DNA from: Cercophora sp. LCS_1
Lineage: Eukaryota > Ascomycota > Sordariomycetes > Sordariales > Lasiosphaeriaceae
Assembly (NCBI GenBank): GCA_036250225.1
Contig: JAPZLL010000043.1
Span: 62,001 to 126,000 of the forward strand
Direction of reading: 5' to 3'
DNA: 64,000 nt
Shown here: positions 43,001-54,727 of the stretch, piece after piece
Layout of the letters: each line of letters begins with the position of its first letter
Numbering within the stretch: position 1 is the stretch's first letter
Translations under genes and position numbers: made by a program
The notes under the pieces: generated by a model
The model's input: the letters and a program-made list of their open reading frames with translations, nothing else
Database searches by the model: none
Told to the model about the DNA's origin: nothing

Positions 43001-46000
43001 GCTTCGACTTGACGTTGTATCCCATGAAGACCTGGAGAAATGCAGACTGCGCAGCAACAGCCAGTTCCTCGTCCGGATTGCTGAACACTTCCTCCAGGAC
43101 ACGGACAATGCCGGACTGCAGCAATTCTGCACTTGTAACGCTCTCCAACACGTCGGCGTCAAAGTACGAAGCCAGCTTGACGAACAGGCCGGGACCGCTT
43201 TCGGTCGCCACGATTCCAGGTGTGCGACGCAGATAAAATGTTTCGATATCGCCGGCCAGTTCCTCGAGATTGTTGAGTATCTTGGTTGCCTTCTTCTTCA
43301 TAGCCTTTCCTTGCTTCTCCGTCTCATGGATCTCCAAGAACCGCTTTGCAACTTCAGCAATCCGACTCTTCATCGAAGGGAGGTCTGCAAGCGTACGAGG
43401 CGGACCATCGATCGACATAGTTGACCCTTCTGAACTAACGGGTGAGCCGGACATGTCATCCTGATGTTGATCGTTCTCGTTCTCATTGTCATTGTCGTCA
43501 TCCTCATCCTCATCTTCATCCTCATCCTCATCCTCGTCCTCGTCCTCATCCTCCTCTTCATCCTCGTCGGAAGAGTGATGCGAGCGCTCATCGTCTTCTT
43601 CGTCCACCTCTTCAGCGCCGTCTCCTGTTTCCAGCGGGTTTGCTGTCTGGTCGGCTGCATCTGGCGAAGGGCTCTTTTCGGCATCCATCTCCGATTGCGA
43701 GTCCTGAGCCGGTTTTGTCTTTTCGGAGGGGCTTGCCGAGGCCACCGGTTGGGGCTCAGGCTCAACCGTGGCCAGTTTGGAGATCTCGGCAATAACACCC
43801 TCGCGGTAGAGCTGATAGCGATAGACGCTATCCAGCCTACTCATGAGTAGCTCCGTAGCCTGCAGGGCAAACACTACCAACGAAGGGTGGTCCTGCTGTG
43901 AGAGAATCGACGCGAGGAAAGACGCATACGGAACGGCTTTCAAGGCTTCGATGAGAATATCCTCATCTAGATTGGACAGCATTTTCAGCTGGGAAGTTAG
44001 AACCTTTTGGCGGACGGTAAGGTTGACGGTGCTGGAGAAGGCGTCCGTGAGAGTGGGAAAGAGGATGAGCGCAAACCGTCGGACTTCTTCCTTGCATCCT
44101 TCCAGAAGCTCCAACCGCTTTTCGTTCGACGTCTTCTTACGGGAACCGACTGACGACGGGGTGATGGGCTCGATTGGTGGGCTCATATCGTAAAAGTCGC
44201 CCGATGACGGATCGGCGGACCGTGGAAGACTAGGCAACAGTTCGCAGATGACATTGAGCGTCTCGATGATCTGCTCTCGAGGCCGATGAATCAGGGCTTG
44301 CATGATGAGAACACTGTCAAGTTTCGAAGCAACATCCTCTGTGCCGCTGGGCGGTGAGACACCCGTCAGTATCTGATATAGTGTCTCTACCACGTTGAGC
44401 TTGAAGAGTTCGGCCGAGAGACGGGGGCTCGCGCGCGCAGTGAATGCCAGAACCCGGAGGAATTGCGTGTGGATGTGAGGCCCAATCAGATTCGTGGTGC
44501 CGGGGAGAAGAAGTCGCAAGACGGCTTTCAGTAGATCAACGCTCACCAACTCCTCGAGTTTCTGGGAATGGTACTTGAAGCTCTCGACAATGCGCGAGAC
44601 ACAGAGAGACGCCTGCTCGACAACCCTCTGGTCGTTACTACCAAGCACATTCAGCAGGGTAGGCATGACGTCTCGAATCACAGGGAACGAGTCCTCCGGG
44701 ATGTTTCGGCAACAGTTGGCTGCCGTCGTGACGGCAACGCGCTGAGTGCTGGTCGCAAAAAACTCGAGGTACGACAGGCACGCGGTCAGGCCTCCTTCAC
44801 GGACGATGCTCGACGGATACTCGACCGATATCTTCTCCAAGGTGCTGAGCGCCTGTTCGGCGAGGTCAATGAAGGATATCTCCAGCAGCTTTTGACAGAG
44901 AACGGGCACGGCACCACCATAAACCACATTTGCCGTGCTAGCAGGAAGCGCTTCCATAAGGTTCGCAAGACAGCGGCACGCCAGGAGCATTATCTCCGGG
45001 TTTTCCTCTCCTGTGAGCTCGTTTGGCTGCATCAAGGGCACGAGCTCTTTCACAAACGCATCTGGGGAAAAGTGGCCTGAGAGGTTGTCTTCGTTTGAGA
45101 TCAGCAAGATCTCAGAGAGTTCTTGCAGCGCAATGAGCTGGATCGTGGGGTCGTCTTTCTGGCGGAGATTGCTCAAGATCTCTCGGAGCCGAGACGACAT
45201 GCCTGAGACCATCCCAGTCAGTGCTCTAAGCGTCTGGGAAAGATTGCCCATAGCACCGCCAGGAAAGCCGCTGAAGACGTCATCGTCATCATCCCTATCA
45301 TATCGATTCTCCTCGTCGTCTTCGTCCCCGTCGCTATCGTCGGGATGATGATCCTCGGGAGGCGGTGGCGGGGGTGGCGGGGGCGGCGCTGAAGCTTCTT
45401 TCTGTTGCTCCTCAGTACCGCCCATAATCACGTCCTGGTTCTGTGTATCATTTGATATTCTCTTCGAGCGACGACTCGATGTTGATGGGGGCGCGGTGGA
45501 GGCATCTTTGGCTCTGCGAGTGAGTTTCTGGATGAGCGGGGCAGATGGCTGCTGGGGCGTACCTTGCCCAGGCTGTGTACTCTTCTTTGTCCTACTCGAC
45601 CGCCGGCTCGACGACGCCGAGGGTCCGCTATCTGGTGGGATGGCAGAACCTGCCGATGCCCTAGTTTGTAGTTAGCACTTTGGTCGGTTCGAGTTGAGGA
45701 TGGGGACATACTCTGGAGTCGACATGGTTGCGAGAGCCTTGCCCTTGGGTCGGCGAGACGCGTTCGACGGCGTCGGAGCTGTTGCCGAGGGCGGGGGGGG
45801 TGGTTGTTGCGTGGCCGGAGGCTGTGCCACACGCTGTCGTTTGGACCGTCGAGCTGAGGCTGGTGTGCCAGAAGAAGCTTCCGGTGGGCTTGGTTCGGGT
45901 GGTCCCTTGCGCTTTCTTCTAGTAGCGGGAGTTTGCGAAGCAGCCGGGGCGACAACTGCTGGTGCGGGTGTCGATCCCGTAGAGGCAGCTTGATTTGCTG

Positions 46001-46037
46001 CTTGGCGGGTCGACGAGCGGGTGACTCTAGGCGACAT
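40099..46037 (-). CDS. ufd4: HECT-type E3 ubiquitin ligase Ufd4/TRIP12
   Basis: 1928 residues from exons 46037-45712, 45660-40547, 40497-40348 and 40295-40099 (introns 51, 49 and 52 nt). Ubiquitin-fusion-degradation ligase of nucleus and cytosol. The N-terminus is basic and Pro/Ala-rich with an NLS-like RRSKRQRV and a poly-Pro run (PPPPPPPPPP) before an acidic patch. ARM-like repeats follow (LSNLRQKDDPTIQLIALQEL to ANCCRNIPEDSFPVIRDV). A very acidic tract (around 43495-43560, Glu/Asp only) and basic/Ser-rich linkers lead to the C-terminal HECT domain (EVEYFEEVGTGLGPTLEFYS, LGKFVARSMIDSRIIDINFN). The catalytic Cys is residue 1895 in PSVMTCVNYLKLP, 34 from the end as usual. The last two introns fall inside the HECT lobe; reading through them gives a false end at 40206. 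Confidence 0.96.
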
Positions 46038-47965
46038 GAGTAAATATGTGGTTGTGTGTCATGGGGGAAATGGACGAAGAGGTGGTGAGACGCCAGGCAG
46101 AACGCAAAAGAAGGAGACGAGAAGTTGTGGCTCCGAGCTTTGGCGGGTTGAGGAAAAGAGAATTATGGACTGCGGTGCCACTGCTGCGAGGAAGTTTGGG
46201 TACAGGAGCTCGTGGGGCAAGCTTGTTGGACCAGAGCTTTGCACTTCGGAGCCAGCAACCAATGTGGCCACGACCCAGAGGTTCGGCCGAAAAAAAAAAA
46301 GGTCGAACGCTCTCAATCTCTTGTTCTTTTTTTTTTTTTTTTTTTGGTTTGCTTGCGCAAGCTCTTTTTGTTTCTTTTCCTTCATGCACAGCTCTCTCGC
46401 CAAAATGTCAGATGCGCGCTGCGTATGCCCGAGGCGTTGGCGTGGAGGAATCTGGGGAAGGTGCAGCAGGGGCAAGGTCGGTCGGGTGGCGGGCCAGCGC
46501 TGGCAGCCGAATGGACAGAGGCTTGGGATGGAAGAGGGCACGGTATATCAACGCAGCAACGGGAATGGAGATGAATGTACCTTGCGGAAGGAGAGGCACG
46601 AAAACTGGACAGGGCGTCCGACTTGGAAGAGGGCGTCGAGGGGGCGGTTGAGGTCGGAGTCGAAATCGAGGAGGGTAGGCGCGCTTGGTGATCGTTATCG
46701 AGAGCCGATCTGGAGCGGGCTGCGGAGCTTCGGTCTGCCATGGATTACGCCATGGGGCAGGCGGAACGGGGATCGGGCACGGAGAACGAAGAGGGATGAT
46801 GGCGTCGGGAGTCACTCATGAGACCTGACAATCGACTTGGTGATGATGGCCGGAATGGGAAAGTTAGCAGAGGATGGGCGGGCGAGTTGGGCGGGACTCG
46901 GGAGTCTCGGCGGGGGGCAATGAATGGGTCACAGATGACGGGATGGAGACGATTCCACAGGCTACCCAAGACGGGACTTGTAGATTGAGAATGTTGTGTG
47001 CGGGCAAGTCGCCAGTGGCTGGTGGAGATGGATGGCTAGGTTTGAGGTTTGGTTGCATCTGGCTGGCGGCTCTCTCCAGCCTGCCAACCCATTAAGATCC
47101 CTGTGTGCGGGACAAGGCAGCACTCCGTTGGGCGGGCCCTGTCCGTCGTTGGAGACAACGCAGCGATACGGCGCTTGATACGGCTAGCGCAGCTCTTGCG
47201 TTTGCGGTCCAGAACCGAACCGTTTCGGGGCCCTGATAAAGGATGTTGAACCACCTCGTCAGAGTTGCGCATTGCTGAGCACGATCTGTTGGGCGATATG
47301 GAAGACATAATCTTTTCTTGATTCACACTCATTCGTTCATTGATACATAACAGCAGAATGCGTAGTACCCAACAGGGCCTCTCAACGAACGCCAATCCAC
47401 AGTCCAACAGAGATGACCAGATAACCAGCCGACTAGAAGCTTCAGGCTAACCGAAGATGTCGTCCACATTCTCCGATACCGCAAAATTCCCAATACTCGG
47501 CATATTATTTGGAGGAACACTACCTTAGATGGCTTTGTCTCGTGCTGTCCTCCCCGACAGGAATGGGTCCGCTTTTTTTCCCATTCTACATCCCTCCAGC
47601 TATGTGGAAATTCCGGACCATGGGGACAAGCAATGGGCTTAGCGTGGGCGTTTTACGCTGCTGTCCCGCTGACAAGTCGAGGGCTTCAGCTTCCTCGGCT
47701 TATTCCCCGCGGTGAAGCCAAAGCGAGGGATGCGGGGAACTGGTGAGCCCCTGTGCCGATCCCGCGACCCTGGCCGCGCCGCTTTCCGTCGGCACAAGTG
47801 ACGTCGTCCCGTCAGCAACCTCCCGACTCCCTTCATTTCTTGCCAGTTTCCCCCGAGGAGCGAAGCTCCCTCCCTCGATTGAAAGATGATGAAGTGACAG
47901 TCGTTGCCAAGTCAATCCTGATCTTCTCGACCCCTTCCGTGAACCCAATTGCTTGAAGCGAAGCG
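46038..47965. other. Divergent intergenic region HECT gene/E1 alpha gene
   Basis: 1.9 kb between two divergent start codons. It has a T19 tract at 46327-46345 and an A-run near 46290. Overlapping open frames (up to 266 codons) on both strands carry no domain and use the same bases in several frames, so I treat them as chance. It must hold both promoters. Confidence 0.5.
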
Positions 47966-49395
47966 ATGAAGAGAGTTCGGCTGTCATCCCAGGCGAGCTC
48001 AGCGCTCTGCCGCCGCGCCCACTCGCCCTTCACGCTGCCCTTGACCTCGACAGGTTCGATTCGTCAGGCTCGCAGTGGCAGTTCTCTATCACAGCGCCCT
48101 GATGCGAAACACGTCTCATTCCCGGGAGCCGTCAAGTCGGCCTTCAGCAACACAATGCGATTCGAGCACCCCCAAATGTATCCCGCCGTCCCGACATACC
48201 GCGTTGTTGACCAGCACGGCGTCGTGGTCGATCCCTCGTTCCAACCTGACCTCTCGGATGAGGCCGTCATTAAAATCTACCGGGACATGTTGACTGTTTC
48301 CATCATGGACGTCATCATGTTCGACGCACAGCGCCAAGGTCGCCTTAGCTTTTATATGGTATCAGCTGGTGAGGAGGCCGTGTCGGTGGGAACTGCGTCG
48401 GCCCTTGAGAAAGAGGATGTTGTGTTTTGCCAGTACCGCGAACAGGGAGTGTTTCAGCAGCGGGGATTCACACTGTCCGATTTCATGAACCAATTGTTTG
48501 CCAACAAGAAGGATCCGGGGAAAGGGAGGAATATGCCGGTACACTACGGGAGTCGCGAGTTGAACATTGTGAGTTGGGATGGCAACCTACAGGAACATCG
48601 GATTACTGACAAGCGCCCTAGCATACCATTTCATCCCCTCTTGCGACCCAACTTCCCCAGGCGTCAGGCGCCGCCTACGCGCTCAAGATCCAAAGGATGC
48701 AAGATCCAAGCATACCCCCACGAGTGGTAGCGGCCTATTTTGGCGAAGGCGCCGCAAGTGAAGGCGACTTTCACGCCGCCCTGAACATTGCTGCGACTCG
48801 CTCGTGCCCTGTCATTTTTGTTTGTCGGAACAACGGCTACGCCATTTCAACTCCCACTCTGGAACAATACCGCGGTGATGGTATCGCTAGTCGCGGGCTC
48901 GGCTATGGTATTGAGACGATACGTGTGGACGGCAACGATTTCTGGGCAGTGAGGGAGGTCATGAAGAAGGCCCGCGAGCTAGCGCTACAAGACGGCGGCA
49001 AGCCAGTGCTAATCGAGGCCATGACATACCGCGTTAGCCACCACAGCACTTCAGACGACTCATTTGCCTACCGCGCACGGGTCGAAGTGGAAGACTGGAA
49101 GCGAAGAGATAACCCAATTGCTAGACTGCGTAAGTGGATGGAGGCCAAGGGAATTTGGGACGAAGCCAGGGAGAAGGATGCGCGGGACGGCATTCGACGA
49201 GATATCCTCAAGGCGTTCTCCGAAGCTGAGAGGGAGAAGAAGCCCGCTATGCGGACCATGTTTGAGGATATATATGAGGAGCTGACTCCGGACTTGGAGA
49301 AGCAGATGAAGGAGCTGAGGAGGCAACTGGACGAATACCCTGAAGAATACGATCTTGGCGAGTTTGAAGGAGGCAAGGAGACACTGAGCAAGTAG
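47966..49395 (+). CDS. Branched-chain 2-oxoacid dehydrogenase E1 subunit alpha, mitochondrial
   Basis: Thiamine-diphosphate-dependent decarboxylase part of the complex that degrades the 2-oxoacids of Leu, Ile and Val. 458 residues, exons 47966-48568 and 48622-49395 (53-nt intron). The N-terminus is basic and Ser/Ala-rich (MKRVRLSSQASSALCRRAH), a matrix presequence. Core: YRDMLTVSIMDVIMFDAQRQG, SFYMVSAGEEAVSVG, QYREQGVFQQRGF, GKGRNMPVHYGS, HTISSPLATQLPQASGAAYA. The ThDP motif GEGAASEGDFHAALNIAA sits near 242 with NNGYAISTP. The phospho-loop RVSHHSTSDDS, target of the regulatory kinase in homologues, is intact. These features separate it from pyruvate dehydrogenase E1 alpha. Reading through the intron gives a false product ending at 48730. 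Confidence 0.96.
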
Positions 49396-49785
49396 ACGAG
49401 TAGCCGTGTTATATACCCCTTTTACCAGAGCATTTCCGGAGTCCTTCTAAACCTCATTCCCAAGGCTCGCTAGGGGCTAGCCTCAGCGTGTAGATCGTTT
49501 GCACGAATTCATACCTTCTTGCCCTCGAGGGACTATTTTTCAGGCACTGAGAGAAGGGGCTTACTCATTATTTCCACCAATATAATATTATTCCCGAGGC
49601 CTTGGGACATCATTCTCATTACTGTATACTTCTCTTGCGTATTGAACAATAGTTCTGCCCATTCAACCTGTCTTTCCCCTGGCATCGGCAGCCCCTCTCA
49701 AAAGTCTTGGGATCCCTTCATTTCTCGAAGTCGGTCGAGGGCACAACCTCTTCATCTTCGTCACAAGATGAACAAAGAGCTAGTA
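49396..49785. other. 3' region of the E1 alpha gene
   Basis: 390 bp, AT-rich around 49580 (AATATAATATTATT). Nothing coding recognised. The first bases of the 57-bp minisatellite lie at its right end. Confidence 0.4.
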
Positions 49786-49937
49786 TTAGTGGTGAGGGAA
49801 TACCTTTGTAACAGTGACTCCAGGATGAACAGGAACTATTTTCAGTAGCGAGGGAATATCTTTGTTGACTGGGTTTCCAGGATAAACAATAACTATCGTC
49901 AACGGGGAGGGAAGACATTTGTTGGGAGTGATCGATG
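49767..49937. repeat. Minisatellite, 3 x 57 bp
   Basis: Three adjacent diverged copies: 49767-49823, 49824-49880 and 49881-49937, each starting GAT(G/A)AACA and containing GAGGGAA near the middle. The unit is 57 bp, a multiple of three, so a reading frame can pass through as 19-residue repeats. Confidence 0.8.
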
Positions 49938-50016
49938 TGCCTTTGCAATCATAGTCAGTCATAGCAGGCCACGCAGTAGCACTCGTCAGAACGAAGAGAT
50001 CCAAGATAAACAGCAT
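49786..50016 (-). CDS. Possible small secreted repeat peptide
   Basis: 76 codons. The first residues (MLFILDLFVLTSATAWPA) look like a signal peptide with a cleavage site after about residue 18; the mature part has two Cys and repeats with the pattern PxNKxxPSxLxIVxVxPG, produced by the 57-bp minisatellite. The frame stops inside the third DNA copy, where two stops occur, so the original frame may once have been longer. No family recognised. Size, signal peptide and internal repeats are those of fungal secreted peptides, but short open frames over repeats also arise by chance, so the call is weak. Confidence 0.3.
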   Translation of the reverse strand: MLFILDLFVLTSATAWPAMTDYDCKGTSITPNKCLPSPLTIVIVYPGNPVNKDIPSLLKIVPVHPGVTVTKVFPHH

Positions 50017-50271
50017 CGCGCCAAGCCACACACGCCGGGTCGGGTGAAAGACAACACTGCGGCCTCACAGCCTCGCACCTCAGCGCCGAGTAGTGCGGAA
50101 CACTGCGGATGCCCTCAACTCTTCCGCCTGAGTCTTTTGTCGCGGCCCTCCACCCCACCAATTTCCCAGTGTTTTCTTCCCATCAAACGCTTCAAACAAG
50201 CAGTCATCTCCCCCTCTTTCTCCCCTAAGAACACCAACACCAACAGCACCACCCCCACCAGAGCCACCAAG

Positions 50272-50445
50272 ATGGAGCCCAGGAGCAACCTGGCAATCGT
50301 TTTCGTTTGCTGCGCCGTGGTGGTACCCTGCATGGCAGGGTACTACTTCCGCAAATGGTGGAAAGAATCCATGGATCGTTGGATCGCGGATATCGAAGCC
50401 AACACCCCGCGGGTTGGTCGATTCGACCTATTCCGCTCCCATTAA
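50272..50445 (+). CDS. 57-residue single-pass membrane microprotein
   Basis: An ATG in excellent context (ACCAAGATGG) opens a 57-residue frame: a short polar start (MEPRSN), one hydrophobic helix (LAIVFVCCAVVVPCMAGYYF, about 7-26), then a basic/aromatic segment (RKWWKESMDRWIADIEAN) and a polar tail. Composition and layout are those of small mitochondrial inner-membrane or ER proteins; I do not recognise the family. The leader is rich in ACC/CCA with no upstream ATG close by, as in expressed fungal genes. It lies 413 bp upstream of coq5 on the same strand. Confidence 0.5.
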   Translation: MEPRSNLAIVFVCCAVVVPCMAGYYFRKWWKESMDRWIADIEANTPRVGRFDLFRSH

Positions 50446-50858
50446 ATCATCTGCAAGTACAAGATGGCTTCGTTGCAAGGATCCAAAACGGAGCGCCAAG
50501 AGCGGGAAGCATATCGCTCCCGTTTCTTATCGCTGCGATAACACCCCACTCTGGCCCGAAACTCTTCCTGCAAGCGTCAGCGTTTTATCAGACCATCAGG
50601 AAAACGCGCAAAGCTAGACAAGGCTGTAGGAGGCGCCACACTACCCCCATGCACACGCCACTCCTCCCCCTTGCTTGTTCAGCCGAACCGAATAGCCCCA
50701 TCTCAGCCTTGTGCCAAATTATCATCACATTTTCCAGACGAAAGCCTCGCCCGCCGAGAACGTTCAATTGCTAACACGCCCACCAGCCAGCCCCGCCACC
50801 TCCCCTGCCGGACAATTGAACCCGGCCACACCTTAGGAAGAGAGAGAAACGAGAGAAA
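50446..50858. promoter_or_regulatory. Promoter region of coq5
   Basis: 413 bp, C-rich in its second half, ending in the purine-rich leader AGGAAGAGAGAGAAACGAGAGAAA before the coq5 ATG. No TATA box seen. It also includes the 3' end of the microprotein gene. Confidence 0.4.
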
Positions 50859-51913
50859 ATGGCGACCCGGCCGGTCCTCAGCAGGGCAGTCCAACGAACC
50901 CTTCGCCAATCCAGCAAAGCCACCGCCCGCGCATTCACAACCACCATCGCCTCTTTCTCTTCCAATACCCCTAATACCCCCGACTATGCGATCCCCAACC
51001 CCTCCCGACCAACCCACTTTGGCTTTGAAACCGTCACCGAAGCCGAAAAGCGTGAGCGCGTCGCTGGCGTCTTCACCAGCGTCGCCGAATCCTACGACCG
51101 CATGAACGACCTCATGTCCTTTGGCTGGCACCGCATCTGGAAGTCAGTTCTCCTCCCCTCCCGCCTTTTTCTCTCTCCCCCCCCCATACTAACTCCCATG
51201 GCAGAGACCACTTCGTCCGCACCCTAAACCCGGGCTTCACCCCCCTCGCCTCGGACCCCTCGGCACCACAACACATCCTCGACATAGCAGGCGGCACCGG
51301 CGACATCGCCTTCCGCATGCTGCACACGGCACACATCCTAAACTCCAACCCTTCCGTGCGCGTAACCATATCCGACATCAACCCGGCCATGTTGACCGTC
51401 GGCAAACAACGCTCCCAATCCCTGCCCGCCTCGCAACAAGCCGCCCTCTCCTTTGTCGAAGCCAACGCCGAGGACCTAACCCGTACCGTGCCGCTCGGTT
51501 CATCCCCCGATAGTCCGACACACTCAATCCCCGACGCGTCGGTGGATTTATATACAGTGGCCTTTGGCATCCGCAACTTTAGCAACATCCCCGCTGCACT
51601 GAGAGAAGCGCACCGCGTTCTGAAACCAGGTGGTATTTTCGCCTGTCTGGAATTCAGCAAGGCCGACAAGTTTCCGTTGTTCAATACCGTTTACAAGGAG
51701 TGGTCGTTCAGGGCGATTCCGTTGATCGGACAGCTTGTTGCGGGCGATCGGGATAGTTATCAGTATTTGGTGGAGAGTATTGAGCGGTTCCCTAGCCAGG
51801 AAGAGTTTCGGGACATGATTGTAGATGCCGGGTTTGTCGTTGGTGGACAGGGGTATGAGGATTTGACTGGTGGTGTTGCTGCTATTCACAAGGGTATGAA
51901 GCCGCGTGTATAG
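50859..51913 (+). CDS. coq5: 2-methoxy-6-polyprenyl-1,4-benzoquinol methyltransferase Coq5
   Basis: SAM-dependent C-methyltransferase of ubiquinone synthesis, bound to the mitochondrial inner membrane in the CoQ complex. 330 residues, exons 50859-51142 and 51205-51913 (62-nt intron, AA|GTCAGT). A Ser/Arg-rich presequence (RAVQRTLRQSSKATARAFTT) precedes the UbiE/Coq5 domain. Seen: HFGFETVTEAEKRERVAGVF, VAESYDRMNDLMSFGWHRIWK, SAM motif I ILDIAGGTGDIAFRM, SDINPAMLTVGK, FGIRNFSNIPAALREAHRVL, KPGGIFACLEFSK, GDRDSYQYLVESIERFPSQEEF and GGVAAIHKG, all typical of the family. Without splicing the frame would run into a poly-C region and stop at 51227. Confidence 0.97.
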
Positions 51914-52496
51914 GAGACCAATGATTGTAGGATATTTTGTAAAATAGTATCTCGACAGCTGGATGGACGTGGTCAGCTAGAGATACCAAAAACGGGCTGG
52001 TGGCTTCGCACTTGTACATACAACACCATGCAAATAGACGGCGGAGCGGCTCGTTGGAAAATGGGCAAATAATCACATCTCAATCACAGCGACAAAAACG
52101 AGTGAGGAAACAAGCTAGGTTGGCATTGACAAAGCTATCAGCGAAACACCGTCTCTAACTCCCATTCCCCAAGCGGATTTTGTGGCAAAAAGGCACTTCG
52201 CTTCTTTTCCGGCACCCCGATATTAGAACGTAAAGCCCTGAGACGTACAAACGTACAAAGAAGCGAGCCGTGCCAAATGTTCCGTCCAGAGCACCATGGC
52301 CTAGAAAAGCCCCGAGCCAAAATATGTAAACACGAGAATCGTTTCGGTAGGGGTTCCGAAACGTGTAAACGGCTTCCAGTGGTTCGTCCCTTGCCGACCA
52401 CAAATGGGTCCGTATAAAACCCGTTGTCGTAAAGAGGACCTAACCCCTCGTCGTCCGTTCGTTATTATGTCCAGGAAAGTCGAATAGGCTCGCCCC
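51914..52496. other. Convergent intergenic region coq5/DUF2433 gene
   Basis: 583 bp of 3' flanks of two convergent genes. Short open frames only; nothing recognised. Confidence 0.5.
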
Positions 52497-54727
52497 TCAC
52501 GAGTCGGCTGGAGCGGCCGAAGACGTGGCTGGGCTCCCATCACCCTTGACACCCCCTCTACCACCCCGTCCGCCACGTCCACGCTCACCACCTCGGCCCC
52601 CGCGGCCACCACCACGCCCGCCACGGCGGCTGGTGCCTTCGCTGTCGCTAGCAGTTCCACCTCCAGCGCTGCGGTATCCACCGGCTGGCGTATTACCACC
52701 GTCTCGCGCACCGCCACGGCTGCTTCCCCAATTCCCAGCGCCGCCACGCGAGCTAAACTGGCGGTTCGAGGGGGGCTGGAAGATGCGCACCAGGGGCTTC
52801 GAACGATCCTCCTGACCAGGGGCTCGGTTCTTCACCTCGTCGGGGAGGCGGTCCATGGCAGCGTCGCGGTCCTCGGCGGTCTTAAAATGGACAACCTTGT
52901 TGGAGGCTCCCCATTTCTCAATCTTGACAATCTTGGCTTTGTCTTCGTCGGCAAAGAGATCGCGAATCTGGTCATCATTCTGGCTATTCATAATAAACAG
53001 GCCCATCACGCTATCGAACGGCTTGGGAGCCGGGGAAGGTGCCGACTCGGAAGCGCCAGCACCATTAGCGGGTGCTGCCTTTTCGGTCTCCCGTGGAGCC
53101 GGTGACGCGGTAGGAACGGGCGCCGGCGTGGCAGGCTTAGCTGCCGGCGCGGCATTCGGGACAACTGGCTTCGGGACCGGCGGCTGAGATGCCTGCCTTG
53201 TTTGGGATGAGGCAGCAGCAGGTGCAGTCTGGGTCGAAGGAGGGACAGCGGCGGGAAGAGGGCTGGACGCGGTAGGTGTAGCCGCAGCGGGTGCCGCCGG
53301 AGCGACACCAGGCTGTTGCTTTGCACCACGGTGGGAGAAGTTAAAGCCCTGAGCCTTCATCTCAGTGCCGATCCTGCCATCGTGAATCTCCAGCACAAGC
53401 CAGCCAAACGCCGCATCCGCCAAGTTGAAGTTCCACATGTTCTTGAACGCACTCTCGTCGACCTGACCAAGGGCCGCCGCAGACTGGCCCGAGGCAGGGG
53501 CTCCACCAAAGGGGTTACCGCCAGCTGCAGTCGTTGGCATCTTCTCGACCACGCCCAGTGCGTTCTTAAGCAACGTCTGCTGCGCTTCGTTTTGTTGAAT
53601 CGCGGGCTCAACCTCCGCCTTGACAGTCTCCCACACGTCGTTGAAAGAGGCCTTGGAGGCTGCGAGCTTGCCGCGGTAGTGGTCGAGAGTCGGGTTAACG
53701 CTGAATTCGTTGTATGAACTACCGTAACGGAAGTGAAGGCCAGCCGAGATCGAGAAGTCCGCCTTCAGAGTAACCGAAAGCTGGTTCAAGATACCCTCGC
53801 GCGCTGGGGAAGCGTGCGTGATGAAGATACGAGTCTCAGTAGGGTCGTAAACGCGGTTCGCGGTATCGACAAGCTCGCCCATCTGCAGAAGAGTCGTCCA
53901 CATCGTACCTTGTCCACCCGCAATGGTAGTGCGGCCCTCGCCGTTGTCGAAGAGCTTGTGCATGACAACAGCACCGCCCAGACCGAGAAGGCGCAGCTTG
54001 ACGCCGCCAATCTCGAGAAGCATGGACTGCGCCTCATCGATAATGAAGAGATTGTGGACTTTGTACTCCTTGGACCTGAACTTCTCGAGGACACGGACAT
54101 CCTCGCAAGCGCCCCATACTGTGTAAACGGGAACCTCGAGCTTCAGGCCACCGTTGATGAGGAGAGGCAGCTCGGAAAGAGGGAGTTCGGACGGTTGGAA
54201 ACGCTGCTTGACGGAGCCAGCGCCGCCTGCCGAGATGGCCTTCTTTGTGGCATCGGAGATCAGGGGAGAGTATTGCGCGACATGCTTGAGCGTCCTAGAC
54301 AGCTCGGTTAGAACTTGAACGGCAGGAGCGACAACCAAGGACACTTACTTTTCCGCAATACGGTCCAAGGACGACTCATCATAGAAACCAAAGTCTCCGG
54401 TGTGAATAATGTAGTCGGCGCGAGCGCTCTTTGCCAGTTCGTTCAGCGATCTGAGGTTGCCTGAGGTGTTCACATGTCAGTTGCGAGTTGCACACTTGGC
54501 GATAGGAAGGTTGACTCACCGCGAACATCTGCAATGCAGAGAACTCTGATTGCGCCGGTCTGAACGACGCGACCCTGGTTGGGGAGGAGGGGTACAGCTC
54601 CAGGCACTGGACCTGAGTGAGGCGCAGGGACGGCCCCATTAGGGAGATAGCCGGGGGCGTTGTACGGGTTTCGCTGTTGCTGAGGGTACCTGGTCAGTCC
54701 AGACCCGGCAATGCTGGGAATATTCAT
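52497..54727 (-). CDS. DUF2433 phosphoesterase-like protein with RGG tail
   Basis: 705 residues from exons 54727-54520, 54460-54349 and 54294-52497 (introns 59 and 54 nt). After a Pro/Gly/Asn-rich N-terminus comes a calcineurin-like phosphoesterase fold: IRVLCIADVRGNLRSLNELA, then YIIHTGDFGFYDESSLDRI, TVWGACEDVRVLEKF, LRLLGLGGAVV, IFITHASPAREGI. Several usual metal ligands are altered (DVR in place of DxH, GACE in place of GNHE), while the GD and one TH remain, so catalysis is uncertain. A long Ala/Pro-rich linker leads to a small domain (SVMGLFIMNSQNDDQIRDLF, IVKIEKWGASNKVVHFKTAED) that resembles an RRM-like fold, and to a C-terminal RGG/GGR tail of about 60 residues, typical of RNA binding and arginine methylation. 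The family is fungal and little characterised. Confidence 0.85.

Noticed and set aside
46021..46821. 266-codon frame, plus strand, overlapping the HECT gene start
   Set aside because: Crosses a T19 tract (poly-Phe), has no domain, and two other frames across it are open too.
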